64,000 nucleotides of DNA from Jannaschia pagri (GTDB taxonomy: Bacteria > Pseudomonadota > Alphaproteobacteria > Rhodobacterales > Rhodobacteraceae), in assembly GCF_019655435.1 (NCBI RefSeq), contig NZ_BPFH01000001.1:496001-560000 (forward strand). Direction: 5' to 3'. How positions within the stretch are numbered: position 1 is the stretch's first letter; the number at the start of each line of letters is the position of its first letter. The position numbers were made by a program, and so were the translations under genes. A model generated the notes under the pieces. The model saw nothing but the letters and a program-made list of their open reading frames with translations, did not search any database and had not been told where the DNA came from. Shown here piece after piece: positions 18,107 through 27,641 of the stretch.

Positions 18107-20899
18107 ATGAGCCTTTACGCCGCATACCTAGAAGAGATCGCCGCCCGCAAATCCGAAGGGTTGAACCCCAAGCCCATCGACGATGCCGGTCTGACGCTGG
18201 AGATCATCGAACAGATCAAGGACACGGCCCATCCGCACCGGGCTGATTCTTTGCAGTTCTTCATCTACAACACGCTACCCGGCACCACGAGCGCGGCGGG
18301 CGCCAAGGCGCAGTTCCTCAAGGACATCATCCTCGGCACCGCCACCGTTGCGGAGATCACGCCGGAATTTGCTTTTGAACTGCTCTCGCACATGAAGGGC
18401 GGCCCCTCGGTCGAGGTTCTGCTCGACCTGGCACTGGGCGATAACACCGAGGTCGCGCAGCGGGCCGTCGACGTGCTGAAGACGCAGGTCTTCCTCTATG
18501 AAGCGGACACCGACCGGATTGCCGCCGCCTACAAAGCCGGCAACCCCTTGGCGAAAGAGCTGCTGGAAAGCTACGTCCAGGCTGAATTCTTCACCAAGCT
18601 TCCCGAGGTCGAAGAAGAGATCAAGGTCGTCACCTACATTGCCGCGGAAGGCGACATTTCGACCGACCTGCTTTCGCCCGGCAACCAGGCCCACTCCCGC
18701 TCGGACCGGGAGTTGCACGGCAAATGCCTGATTTCCGAGGCCGCGCAGCAGGAAATCGAGGCGCTTAAGCTTCAGCATCCCGACAAGCGCGTGATGCTGA
18801 TCGCCGAAAAGGGCACCATGGGCGTCGGCTCGTCGCGGATGTCTGGGGTCAACAACGTGGCCCTTTGGACCGGTAAGCAGGCCAGCCCCTATGTGCCCTT
18901 CGTCAACTTTGCCCCCATCGTGGCGGGCACCAATGGCATTTCGCCCATCTTCCTGACGACCGTTGGCGTCACCGGCGGGATCGGTGTCGACCTCAAGAAC
19001 TGGGTCAAAAAGCTCGGCGATGACGGCAAGCCCGTCCTCAACAACGATGGTAACCCCGTGCTGGAGCAAAAGTACTCCGTCGATACGGGCACTGTGCTGA
19101 CCATCAACACCCGCGAGAAAAAGCTCTACTCCGAAGACGGCAGCGAAGAGCTGGTGGATATGTCCGCCTCCTTCACCCCGCAAAAGGTGGAGTTCATGAA
19201 GGCCGGTGGATCCTACGCCATCGTCTTTGGCAAAAAGCTTCAGACGTTCGCCGCCGAGACCCTGGGCGTCGAGGCCCCGCTGGTCTTTGCCCCCTCCAAG
19301 GAAATCAGCCATGAGGGCCAGGGCCTGACGGCGGTCGAAAAGATCTTCAACGCCAACGCCCGCGGCGCGACGCCAGGCAAGGTGCTGCACGCCGGATCGG
19401 ACGTGCGGGTCAAGGTCAACATCGTCGGATCCCAGGACACGACGGGTCTGATGACCAGCCAGGAACTGGAAGCAATGGCCGCCACGGTCCTGTCGCCCAG
19501 CGTCGATGGTGCCTATCAGTCGGGCTGTCACACGGCCTCGGTCTGGGACGTCAAAGCCCAGGCCAACACGCCCAAGCTGATGGCCTTCATGCATAAGTTC
19601 GGCCTGATCACGGCGCGCGACCCCAAGGGCGTGTACCATTCGATGACCGACGTCATCCACAAGGTGCTCAACGACATCACAGTGGACGATTGGGCGATTA
19701 TCATCGGCGGTGACAGCCATACGCGCATGTCCAAGGGCGTGGCCTTTGGCGCCGACTCCGGCACAGTGGCCCTGGCCCTGGCCACGGGCGAGGCGACCAT
19801 GCCGATCCCCGAGACGGTCAAGGTCACCTTCACCGGTGAGATGGCGCAGCACATGGACTTCCGCGACGTGGTCCACGCCACCCAGGCCCAAATGCTGGCC
19901 CAGCACGGCGATAACGTCTTCCAAGGCCGGATCATCGAAGTGCACATCGGCACGCTCCTGGCCGACCAGGCCTTCACATTCACGGACTGGACCGCCGAGA
20001 TGAAGGCCAAGGCCTCCATCTGTATTTCCAACGACGATACGCTGATCGAGTCGCTGGAAATCGCCAAGGCGCGCATCCAGGTCATGATCGACAAGGGCAT
20101 GGATAACGACGTTCAGATGCTGCAAGGCCTGATCGACATCGCCGAAGCCCGGATCGCTCAGATCCGCTCGGGCGAAAAGCCCGCCCTGCGGCCCGATGAC
20201 AACGCCAAGTACTTCGCCGAAGTCGTCGTCGACTTGGGCGCCATTGACGAGCCGATGATCGCCGACCCGGACGTCAACAACGCCGACGTCTCCAAGCGCT
20301 ACACCCACGACACCATTCGCCCGATTTCCTACTACGGCGCGGAAAAGAAGGTGGACCTGGGCTTTGTCGGATCCTGCATGGTCCACAAGGGCGACATCAA
20401 GATCGTGGCCCAGATGCTGCGCAACCTCGAAGAGGTGCACGGCAAGGTGGAGTTCCAGGCCCCGCTGGTGGTCGCCGCCCCGACCTACAACATCATCGAC
20501 GAGTTGAAGGCGGAGGGCGACTGGGAGATCCTGCAAAAGTACTGCGGGTTCGAGTTCGACGACGCCGCGCCCAAAAAGGTCGCGCGCACGGAGTACGAGA
20601 ACATCCTGTATCTGGAGCGTCCGGGCTGTAATCTCTGCATGGGCAACCAGGAAAAGGCCGCCAAGGGGGACACCGTCCTGGCCACCTCGACCCGCCTGTT
20701 CCAAGGCCGCGTCGTGGCCGACAGCGCGACCAAGAAAGGTGAGTCGCTGCTGGGCTCGACCCCGGTTGTCGTCCTCTCGGCGATCCTGGGCCGGACGCCC
20801 ACGCTGGAGGAATACAAAGCCTCGGTGAACGGCATCAACCTGACCAAGTTCGCACCGCCGCTGACGAAGCCGCTGGACACGCTCTCGGTTCACTTCTGA
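18107..20899 (+). CDS. acnB: Aconitate hydratase B
   Basis: Iron-sulfur enzyme of the citric acid cycle that interconverts citrate and isocitrate through cis-aconitate; 930 residues, full length for AcnB. The N-terminal HEAT-like and swivel domains (about 1-380) precede the catalytic domains, the domain order that separates AcnB from AcnA. Cluster-ligand cysteines are visible in GFVGSCMVHKGD and, near residues 840-843, in RPGCNLCMGNQEKA. The start ATG at 18107 gives MSLYAAYLEEIAARK, the usual N-terminus. A single-gene unit, closed by a strong terminator. Confidence 0.97.
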   Translation: MSLYAAYLEEIAARKSEGLNPKPIDDAGLTLEIIEQIKDTAHPHRADSLQFFIYNTLPGTTSAAGAKAQFLKDIILGTATVAEITPEFAFELLSHMKGGPSVEVLLDLALGDNTEVAQRAVDVLKTQVFLYEADTDRIAAAYKAGNPLAKELLESYVQAEFFTKLPEVEEEIKVVTYIAAEGDISTDLLSPGNQAHSRSDRELHGKCLISEAAQQEIEALKLQHPDKRVMLIAEKGTMGVGSSRMSGVNNVALWTGKQASPYVPFVNFAPIVAGTNGISPIFLTTVGVTGGIGVDLKNWVKKLGDDGKPVLNNDGNPVLEQKYSVDTGTVLTINTREKKLYSEDGSEELVDMSASFTPQKVEFMKAGGSYAIVFGKKLQTFAAETLGVEAPLVFAPSKEISHEGQGLTAVEKIFNANARGATPGKVLHAGSDVRVKVNIVGSQDTTGLMTSQELEAMAATVLSPSVDGAYQSGCHTASVWDVKAQANTPKLMAFMHKFGLITARDPKGVYHSMTDVIHKVLNDITVDDWAIIIGGDSHTRMSKGVAFGADSGTVALALATGEATMPIPETVKVTFTGEMAQHMDFRDVVHATQAQMLAQHGDNVFQGRIIEVHIGTLLADQAFTFTDWTAEMKAKASICISNDDTLIESLEIAKARIQVMIDKGMDNDVQMLQGLIDIAEARIAQIRSGEKPALRPDDNAKYFAEVVVDLGAIDEPMIADPDVNNADVSKRYTHDTIRPISYYGAEKKVDLGFVGSCMVHKGDIKIVAQMLRNLEEVHGKVEFQAPLVVAAPTYNIIDELKAEGDWEILQKYCGFEFDDAAPKKVARTEYENILYLERPGCNLCMGNQEKAAKGDTVLATSTRLFQGRVVADSATKKGESLLGSTPVVVLSAILGRTPTLEEYKASVNGINLTKFAPPLTKPLDTLSVHF

Positions 20900-20921
20900 G
20901 ACCGTAAGACACCATGAAAAG

Positions 20922-20955
20922 AAGGCCGGCGGTTTGTAGGACCGCCGGCCTTTTT
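20922..20955. terminator. Bidirectional Rho-independent terminator (acnB / TRAP permease)
   Basis: Bases 20922-20933 pair with 20941-20952 around a seven-base loop, followed by TTTTT on the plus strand. The reverse strand has CTTCTTTTC after the same stem, so it can also end the convergent TRAP transporter operon, whose last gene stops at 20981. Confidence 0.9.
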
Positions 20956-20980
20956 CGTTGTCTTGTTAGCGCCCTGCTCC

Positions 20981-22276
20981 CTAGCGGCTCAAGACCTCCG
21001 GCAGCCAGGTGGCCATCCCCGGAAACATGAACAAGATCACGATAAAGACCGCCATCACGCAGAACATCGGGAACGACGCCCTGGAGATGAAGCCCATGTC
21101 CCGGCCCGTCATCCCCTGCAACACGAACAGGTTGAACCCGATGGGCGGCGTGATTTGCGCCATCTCAACGACGATCATCACATAGACGCCGAACCAAAGC
21201 ATATCGAACCCGGCGGCGCGCACCATCGGCTCGATCACGGCCATGGTCAAAACGATGGAGCTGAGGCCGTCCAGAAAGCAGCCCAGCACGATGTAGAACA
21301 GTGTCAGGATCACGATCAGCATGACGGGGCTGAGGTTCCAGGCCTCGATCCCCTCGGCCAGCGCGCGCGGAATGCCCGTGAAGCCCATGGCCAAGGACAG
21401 GAACCCTGCCCCCATGAGGATCAGCATAATCATCGCATTGGTGCGCACCGCGCCGATGATGCTGTCCATCAAGCTGGCCCATGTCAGCGTCCTTTGCAGC
21501 GCCGACAGTAGGATTGCGCCAAAGACGCCCAGGGCCGCCGCCTCGGTTGCCGTCGCAATCCCCGCATAGATGGAGCCGATGACCCCGGCGATCAGCAGCA
21601 GGACCGGCAACAGATCCAACAGGCGACGCCCGATGTTGGACACATCAACCTCCGCCATGGGATGGAACGTCCGGCGGTTCAGCATCGCCCAGCCCATGAC
21701 ATAAATCATCATGCAACCCGCCAGGGCCAAACCGGGGATCAAGGCGGCCATGAACAGCTTGGAAATGCTTTCGTTCACGGTCACGCCGAACACGATCATG
21801 GCGATGGAGGGCGGGATCAACAGACCCAGCGTCCCGGCCCCCGACAGGGTCCCGACGATCATTTTCTCGGGGTACTTCCGGCGCCGCAGTTCCGGGATCG
21901 ACATCTTGCCGACGGTGGCAACCGTCGCCGCCGACGACCCGGAAATCGCGGCAAAGACCGCCGACGCGCCAATGTTCACATGGAGCAGCGACCCTGGCAG
22001 CCCCCGCATGAACGGCGCCAGCCCGCGAAACAGCGTCTCCGACAATTTGGTTCGGAACAGGATCTCGCCCATCCAGATGAACAGGGGCAAGGCCGTCAGG
22101 GTCCAAGACGATTGCTCCCCCCAGATGGTCAGCGCCATGGAATCGCCGATGGGGCGCGAAGTGAACAGAGCCAACCCCACGGCCGCCGTGGTCAGAAGCG
22201 CCGCGCCAACCCAAATGCCCAGCGCCAGGAGCGCAAAGAGGGTGCCGACGAAGATCAGGATCGCAAGGGTTTCCAT
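20981..22276 (-). CDS. TRAP transporter large permease (DctM family)
   Basis: Large membrane subunit (431 residues) of a tripartite ATP-independent transporter that imports an organic acid or amino compound using the sodium gradient. It has about twelve hydrophobic segments and the family segments AAISGSSAATVATVGKMSIPE (about 115-135) and LSGAGTLGLLIPPSI (about 145-160). Its start at 22276 overlaps the small-permease stop (TAATG), so both are co-translated. It is the last gene of an oxidoreductase, binding protein, small permease, large permease series on the minus strand. Confidence 0.95.
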   Translation of the reverse strand: METLAILIFVGTLFALLALGIWVGAALLTTAAVGLALFTSRPIGDSMALTIWGEQSSWTLTALPLFIWMGEILFRTKLSETLFRGLAPFMRGLPGSLLHVNIGASAVFAAISGSSAATVATVGKMSIPELRRRKYPEKMIVGTLSGAGTLGLLIPPSIAMIVFGVTVNESISKLFMAALIPGLALAGCMMIYVMGWAMLNRRTFHPMAEVDVSNIGRRLLDLLPVLLLIAGVIGSIYAGIATATEAAALGVFGAILLSALQRTLTWASLMDSIIGAVRTNAMIMLILMGAGFLSLAMGFTGIPRALAEGIEAWNLSPVMLIVILTLFYIVLGCFLDGLSSIVLTMAVIEPMVRAAGFDMLWFGVYVMIVVEMAQITPPIGFNLFVLQGMTGRDMGFISRASFPMFCVMAVFIVILFMFPGMATWLPEVLSR

Positions 22277-22803
22277 TAGACCTCTGCCCCGTGGCTGTCG
22301 GACCGCTCAGGATCGATGGCGCCATAATCGAACAGCGCCTGGGCAAGACTGTGCAGCACGGCAATCGCCAACAGCCCCGCGCCTAGCGCGACTGGTGTCT
22401 GCGGGATCCAGAGCGGGGTCGCATCGGCGCCCTCGCTGCGTTCACCGAACTGATAGCTAAAATAGACCAATCGCCCCATGTAATAGGCCAGGAAGCAAGC
22501 CACGGCGGACATGATCGCCAGGCAGACGGTCTCTAGCCACTGGCGGCGCCTGCCGTGGAAGCGTTGAATGACAAGCCCGACGCGGATGTGGCCGTTTGTT
22601 CGAAAGGTGTAGCTGAGCGCCATGAAGGTGCTGGTGGCCATCACATAGCCCGCCAAGTCGTTAACGCCGCCAAGGTAGAGCCCGAACAAACGCCCCACGA
22701 CAGAGTACAGGATCAGCCCGCAGAGGCCGACCAACAAGGCGCCAGCGCCGTAGCCTGCCATTCGGTACAAGGCGTCGAGACCTTGGGAAAGTCTATGCCA
22801 CAT
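22276..22803 (-). CDS. TRAP transporter small permease (DctQ family)
   Basis: Small membrane subunit of the TRAP transporter, 175 residues with four predicted membrane helices (about 15-38, 50-68, 90-110 and 133-152). It contains the family-like segment SYTFRTNGHIRVGLVIQRF around residues 58-77. It lies between the binding protein (95 bases upstream) and the large permease (one-base overlap), the standard order P-Q-M. Confidence 0.92.
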   Translation of the reverse strand: MWHRLSQGLDALYRMAGYGAGALLVGLCGLILYSVVGRLFGLYLGGVNDLAGYVMATSTFMALSYTFRTNGHIRVGLVIQRFHGRRRQWLETVCLAIMSAVACFLAYYMGRLVYFSYQFGERSEGADATPLWIPQTPVALGAGLLAIAVLHSLAQALFDYGAIDPERSDSHGAEV

Positions 22804-22897
22804 GGTTCGGCCCCCAGATGCTCACACGGACATCGGGTCCGACGGTGCTGACCACCACCGGACCCGTTGTTCTGCATATCGTCGTCTCAACGATGGT

Positions 22898-23857
22898 TTA
22901 CTGAAGGCTATCGAGAACCGCCTGGCCCCGCTCGCCCACACGCTCCAACCAATCGGCGCGCAACTCGCCCCCAACCTCTTGGAAGGCGGCGAGAACCTCG
23001 GGCGTCAGGTCTGCAACGGTCATGCCTTTCTCGGTGAATTGCTCCACGTACCATCCGGCCAATTCCTCCGCCTGGGCCCAGCACGAGGCTTCGGCATTCG
23101 CGGCGGCGGTTTCGATCACGCCCTGGGTATCAGCGTCCAAACCATCCCAGGCCCGCTGGTTCACAAAGACCATGTTGCGCGGCAGCCAAGCCTGCACATC
23201 GTAGTAGTAGTCCACATGTTCCCAAAGCGCGCGGTCGTACCCGGTGGAGCCGGAGGAAATCATCGATTCTGCGACGCCCGTGGCGAAGGCTTGGCTCAAC
23301 TCCGCCGCTTCGATGGTGGTGGGCACCATCCCCAGGCCGTCGGCCATCCGCGAAGTGGTGGCGTTATAGGCCCGGAACTTCAGGCCCGCGATGGCCTCCA
23401 GGGAGGTCGCCTCGGCCACGGAGTAGAAGCCCTGCGGCGGCCAGGGGCAGGAATAGAGGAAGTGCAGGCCCGCCTCGGCAACGGTTTCTTCCAAGGTCTC
23501 GCGGGAGGCATCATAAAGCGCCCGCGCCCCTTCAAAGCCTGTGGCCAGGAACGGCACGCTGTCGATCTCATAAAACGGATCTTCGTTGCCCAGCGCCGAG
23601 ATCAACCGCTCGCCCATGGGCGCAAGCCCACGGCGCACAGCGCCATAGATCTCCGACCCGGAAAACAATGACCCGCCGGGGTGCGTGACCACCTCTAGAT
23701 CGCTATTGGCGGTCACTTCCTCAGCGAAGGCGGCTGCGGTTTCGGAATGGTAGTTCGTCGCCGAATAGGCCAGCGCCATGTCCCAGGTCTCTGCCTGCGC
23801 CGCGGCGGCAGACAGCATGACGATGGCAGACGTAGTCACGGTGGCAAAAGATCTCAT
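22898..23857 (-). CDS. TRAP transporter substrate-binding protein (DctP family)
   Basis: Periplasmic receptor of the TRAP transporter, 319 residues with a signal peptide of about 22 residues (hydrophobic core then AAQAE). The conserved DctP region near residues 145-175 includes GLKFRAYNATTSRMADGLG with the arginine that usually binds the substrate carboxylate. The ligand cannot be read from the sequence; the neighbouring amino-acid oxidoreductase and racemase-family gene suggest an amino acid or related acid. It begins 161 bases after the oxidoreductase gene and could have its own promoter there. Confidence 0.93.
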   Translation of the reverse strand: MRSFATVTTSAIVMLSAAAAQAETWDMALAYSATNYHSETAAAFAEEVTANSDLEVVTHPGGSLFSGSEIYGAVRRGLAPMGERLISALGNEDPFYEIDSVPFLATGFEGARALYDASRETLEETVAEAGLHFLYSCPWPPQGFYSVAEATSLEAIAGLKFRAYNATTSRMADGLGMVPTTIEAAELSQAFATGVAESMISSGSTGYDRALWEHVDYYYDVQAWLPRNMVFVNQRAWDGLDADTQGVIETAAANAEASCWAQAEELAGWYVEQFTEKGMTVADLTPEVLAAFQEVGGELRADWLERVGERGQAVLDSLQ

Positions 23858-24018
23858 CTCGTCTTCCCTGATGGTTGTGCGTTTTCGTTTTTTATTCGGG
23901 GATCATCCGGCAATTTGAGATCGATCTTATCGCGCCAAACGGCCGCACAATCCCCAATGGGGATCAGCGTATCGGCAAGATTGGCACTTGGATAGCATTT
24001 GTCCGCCTGCCGCGCGGG

Positions 24019-25251
24019 CTAAAGGCCAAAACGTCCTGGCGCATAGGGTCTGGGGTCGATGGCAGGCGGACGGCCCTCGATCAGGTCGGCCAGCAAACCA
24101 CCGGTGCCGGCAGAAGTGCTGAACCCGATATGTTGGTGGCCCGCCGCGACCCAAAGCCCGGGATGCCGCCGGATCGGTCCAATGGCAGGCAAACTGTCTG
24201 GGAGGGTGGGCCGGTTTCCAACCGCAGGTGTGGCCTGAGCGGGCGTGCCAAACGCCAACGCATCGCGGGCGGCTGCGACTGCGGCGTCACACATGCTCGG
24301 GGATGGCGGACTGTTCAGGTGCGTCAACTCCGTCCCGGTGGAAATCTGGATACCGCCCGGACGCGGCGCCGCTACATAGCCGCCGTCCACATCGAAAAAG
24401 GGCCGCACCAAGGCCCCCGCGCTGGCGAAAATCTGAACGTAGCCCCGCTCCACAGCCAAGGGGAGCGGCGGGCCCAGCGGGGCCAAAAGGTCATTTGTCC
24501 AAGGCCCCAAAGCCAGAACGACATGGTCGAACGGACCGTCTTCACCGTCGGACAGGGCCACGCGCCACCCGTCCGCCCGCTTAGACAGCCCGGAGACCGA
24601 CGCCTGGCGGAGCGTCACGCCAGAGAGGACCGCTAGATCCACATAGGCCCGGCCAAGGGCGCGAGGGTCGGCGTGGGCCGCGCCCGTCACATGGACGCCA
24701 CCCCCGAAGCAGGGGCGCAGGGTGGGCTCAAGCCTTGCGATATCGGCGGGTGTCACCACCTCAGCCGCCACATCGCGGTCATGTAGCCGCTTGGAATGGG
24801 ACGTGGCCCGCGCGATCCCCTCGCGCCCACGGTACAGGATCAGCCAGCCCTTGGCCTCCAAACCATCGAAGCCGGCCCTGCTGGTTAGGAGGTCGTGTTG
24901 TGTTCGGGCATAGCCAATCAACTCGGTCAACGCGCGGATGGACCGTTCCGACCGGGATCTGCGGCTGTTGTTCAGAAACCGGATCGCCCAAGGCAGAAGC
25001 CGCGGCGCCGACCGTAGGTGGACCCGAAAGCCCGGATGACGACCGGTTACCAGCCGAGGAAGATCCGAGAACAGGGCCGGGTTGTTCAGCGGGATCACAG
25101 AACTTGTGGCCAGGACTCCCGCGTTCCATCGAGACGTCTGCTGCGCTGGCGTCTCCTTGTCGAGCAGCGTCACGCGGTGCCCCCTGTCCGACAACGCCTG
25201 GGCACAGCAGATGCCGACAAGGCCCGCTCCGACGACAACCGTCCGCGTCAA
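24019..25251 (-). CDS. FAD-dependent oxidoreductase, DadA-like (D-amino acid dehydrogenase family)
   Basis: A 410-residue flavoenzyme of the DAO family. The FAD motif is VVVGAGLVGICCAQALSDRG at about residues 5-24; a C-terminal segment with LWVAAGHQHIGFSTSAGTGG (about 367-386) matches the DadA-type flavin pocket. Enzymes of this type oxidise D-amino acids, or amino acids such as hydroxyproline, to the 2-oxo acid plus ammonia and feed electrons to the respiratory chain. It precedes the TRAP transporter genes on the same strand, so uptake and oxidation of the same compound is likely. The exact substrate is not known. Confidence 0.82.
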   Translation of the reverse strand: MTRTVVVGAGLVGICCAQALSDRGHRVTLLDKETPAQQTSRWNAGVLATSSVIPLNNPALFSDLPRLVTGRHPGFRVHLRSAPRLLPWAIRFLNNSRRSRSERSIRALTELIGYARTQHDLLTSRAGFDGLEAKGWLILYRGREGIARATSHSKRLHDRDVAAEVVTPADIARLEPTLRPCFGGGVHVTGAAHADPRALGRAYVDLAVLSGVTLRQASVSGLSKRADGWRVALSDGEDGPFDHVVLALGPWTNDLLAPLGPPLPLAVERGYVQIFASAGALVRPFFDVDGGYVAAPRPGGIQISTGTELTHLNSPPSPSMCDAAVAAARDALAFGTPAQATPAVGNRPTLPDSLPAIGPIRRHPGLWVAAGHQHIGFSTSAGTGGLLADLIEGRPPAIDPRPYAPGRFGL

Positions 25252-25355
25252 AGCCTCGGCCCCAAAACGTCCGCCAGACGCGACCTATCACACATTGTGT
25301 CCTCTCCCCCTGTGCTTGCCCAGCAGGCCGCCACACCAGAATGACCGCGCGCGCG

Positions 25356-25723
25356 ATGGATGCAACTTGACGAATTGCCGGGCCGTCTCTGATTGTCGAG
25401 ACCATGTCGAAGACGGCCAGAATATGGACCGAGGATGCTGTGGAGCGCCGCATCCTCTGGAGGTCGCAACGAACGGCCGGAGGTCAGACCGGCTGCAGCC
25501 GGGCTCGACGGAACCGCGCGCCTTACCGCATCGCAGGCCTCACAAAGTGCGGGATCATCACGGGGTGCTCCATCGTTCTGAACACCACCCTCAGGAAGGC
25601 GAACAGCCTGGCCTTGGTGCACCTGGAAAGCCCACGGTGCGTGGTCTTTGGGCGCCATCTCGACGGGCACAACCAGAGGCCGGTACGGAAGATCGGTCAA
25701 CGCACCTCAGGAATGCCCGCGTG
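25356..25723 (+). pseudogene. Possible decayed Lrp/AsnC-type regulator
   Basis: At 25356 an ATG opens QLDELPGRL and then hits a stop. The +1 frame from 25404 continues SKTARI, and later GIITGCSIVLN and ALVHLES, which resemble in order the LDxLDRxI, DARI, GVITGYxxxLxP and FVxVxLE segments of Lrp/AsnC regulators. The helix-turn-helix portion is not recognisable and the spacing is about 15 residues too long, so several frame breaks would be needed. Lrp-type genes often neighbour dadA-like genes, which fits. The call is by weak pattern only; the stretch may instead be plain non-coding DNA. No other gene is visible from 25252 to 25791. Confidence 0.25.
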
Positions 25724-25791
25724 ACGCTTCGATTAGCCCAGCGCTCCGGGCGGTATGAAACCCCTCCCGCCCGCACACCTCAGTATCGCCC

Positions 25792-26487
25792 ATGACAACC
25801 GGACCCCATATCGGCGTGCTGATGCTGGACACGGCCTTTCCGCGGATCCTCGGGGATGCGGGAAACGTCGACAGCTACCCCTGCCCGGCGGTGCTCCATC
25901 GGGTTGCGGGGGCCGAGGCGCGTCGGGTCGTGCGCCCGGGTCAACCCGACGTGGACCTGCTACCCCCCTTCCTGGCCGCCGCCCGCACGCTTGAGGAGGG
26001 TGGCGCCGTCGGCCTCGTCTCAACCTGCGGCTTTCTCGTCCATTTTCAGGGCGATATTGCCCGTGCCGTCGGTATCCCTGTCATTCTGTCAGCCCTGTCG
26101 CTCTGTCCGTTGGTCCAGGGAATGACCGGTGGGCGGCCCGTCGGCATCCTGACCGCCTCTGCCGCGAGCCTGACGCAAGGCGGACTTGCCGCCGCAGGGA
26201 TCGCGCCACAGGACGCACATGTGGCGGGCCTGGAAGATTGCCCCGCGTTCGCGCTGGCCATACTCAGCCCGGACCCTACACCCCTTGAGCAGTTCGACTC
26301 GCAAGCCATCGCCGCAGCGGCCGTTGCCCGTGCCCGGGCACTCATCGACCATACGCCGGAGATCGGGGCCATCCTGTTGGAGTGCGGCAACTTACCCCCG
26401 TACACCCAGGCGATCGCCCAGGCGACGGGGCGCCCTGTTTTCAGCATCCTGGACGCCGCCCGGCTTCTTTGGCGAGACGGCATTTAG
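25792..26487 (+). CDS. Aspartate/glutamate racemase-family protein
   Basis: Cytoplasmic protein of 231 residues related to Asp/Glu/hydantoin racemases and maleate isomerase. Two candidate catalytic cysteines lie in GLVSTCGFLVHFQ (about residue 81) and ILLECGNLPPYTQA (about residue 200), the typical positions of the acid-base pair. The start ATG at 25792 follows shortly after a gene-poor 540-base gap. Placed head to head with the DadA-like and TRAP genes, it may interconvert the enantiomers of the imported compound. The substrate is not determinable. Confidence 0.8.
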   Translation: MTTGPHIGVLMLDTAFPRILGDAGNVDSYPCPAVLHRVAGAEARRVVRPGQPDVDLLPPFLAAARTLEEGGAVGLVSTCGFLVHFQGDIARAVGIPVILSALSLCPLVQGMTGGRPVGILTASAASLTQGGLAAAGIAPQDAHVAGLEDCPAFALAILSPDPTPLEQFDSQAIAAAAVARARALIDHTPEIGAILLECGNLPPYTQAIAQATGRPVFSILDAARLLWRDGI

Positions 26488-26701
26488 CAGACCTGGGATG
26501 CCTGGAACCCAGACGCCTGCCCTAGTTGGATCGTGAGCGACGATACCTTGGGTCCCGCACCTCAGCGCATCCCCTACCGTCCTAATCTTACCCACGAACT
26601 TCGACCGACGGATCGTCACAGACCAGCCGTCAGACGCCTGCATGCGCTGGTAGCCCGCGCGCACAAGTCCCGCTATATGTCCCCCGAACCAGGAGGCGCC
26701 G

Positions 26702-27586
26702 ATGCTGGACCAGCCCGAAGACGACATCCACGCGCTGTTTCACGGCGCCCCCAAAACGACCGAGTTTCGCAAGCTGCGCAAACGCATCATTCGGGACACC
26801 CGCGAGGCGATCGACCGCTATGCCATGGTGAACCGTGACGGCACCCGCGCGCGCTGGCTGGTGTGCCTGTCCGGCGGCAAGGATAGCTACACGCTTTTGG
26901 CCGCGCTGACCGAGTTGCAATGGCGCGGGTTGCTGCCCGTGGACATTCTGGTCTGCAACCTTGACCAGGGTCAGCCCGGGTTTCCGGCGACGGTCCTGCC
27001 CGAGTTTCTCAGTAAGATGGGCGTTCCCCACCGCATCGAATATCGGGACACCTATTCCGTCGTCGTCGATAAGGTTCCCCAGGGGCGCACCTATTGTGCG
27101 CTCTGTTCGCGATTGCGGCGGGCGAACCTGTATCGTGTTGCGCGCGAAGAAGGCTGCTCGGCGGTGGTTCTGGGCCACCACCGCGACGACATCCTAGAGA
27201 CGTTCTTTTTGAACCTCTTCCACGGCGGCAAGGTCGCGACGATGCCGCCAAAACTGCTCAACGACGAGGGTGATCTTTTTGTCCTGCGGCCCCTCGCCCA
27301 TGTGGCCGAAGCCGATTGCGACCGGTTTGCCCGCGCCATGGGATACCCGATCATTCCCTGTGACCTCTGCGGGTCGCAGGATGGGCTCCAACGCCAGGCC
27401 ATCAAAGCTATGTTGGACGGGTGGGAGGCCAAGGCACCAGGCCGACGGGCCAAGATGTTCTCGGCGCTTTGCCAAGTGCGGCCATCGCATATGCCGGACC
27501 CGGCGCTGTTCGACTTTGCGGGCCTTATGGCCACGGCTGACCAACCGGTTGAAGCAAATTCTATGGAAGTTCCCCGCCTGCGTTAA
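26702..27586 (+). CDS. ttcA: tRNA 2-thiocytidine(32) synthetase TtcA
   Basis: ATP-dependent tRNA-modifying enzyme that installs 2-thiocytidine at position 32; 294 residues. The PP-loop motif is [12 protein letters not shown] (about 58-69). Two CxxC pairs, CALCSRLRR (about 135) and CDLCGSQ (about 222), are the iron-sulfur ligands conserved in TtcA. The start ATG at 26702 is preceded by CCAGGAGGCGCCG, a strong ribosome site. The next gene begins 55 bases after its stop on the same strand. Confidence 0.95.
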   Translation: MLDQPEDDIHALFHGAPKTTEFRKLRKRIIRDTREAIDRYAMVNRDGTRARWLVCLSGGKDSYTLLAALTELQWRGLLPVDILVCNLDQGQPGFPATVLPEFLSKMGVPHRIEYRDTYSVVVDKVPQGRTYCALCSRLRRANLYRVAREEGCSAVVLGHHRDDILETFFLNLFHGGKVATMPPKLLNDEGDLFVLRPLAHVAEADCDRFARAMGYPIIPCDLCGSQDGLQRQAIKAMLDGWEAKAPGRRAKMFSALCQVRPSHMPDPALFDFAGLMATADQPVEANSMEVPRLR

Positions 27587-27641
27587 CAGAGAGGTGAGGC
27601 CTCGGTTGCTAGCGTTGCGACGCTTAGTCGCCGGAGGCACC

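Noticed and set aside
18275-20893. Open frame of 872 codons antisense to acnB
   Set aside because: It lies entirely opposite acnB, is driven by high GC codon bias, and has the low-complexity, Gly/Asp/His-rich composition of an antisense shadow.
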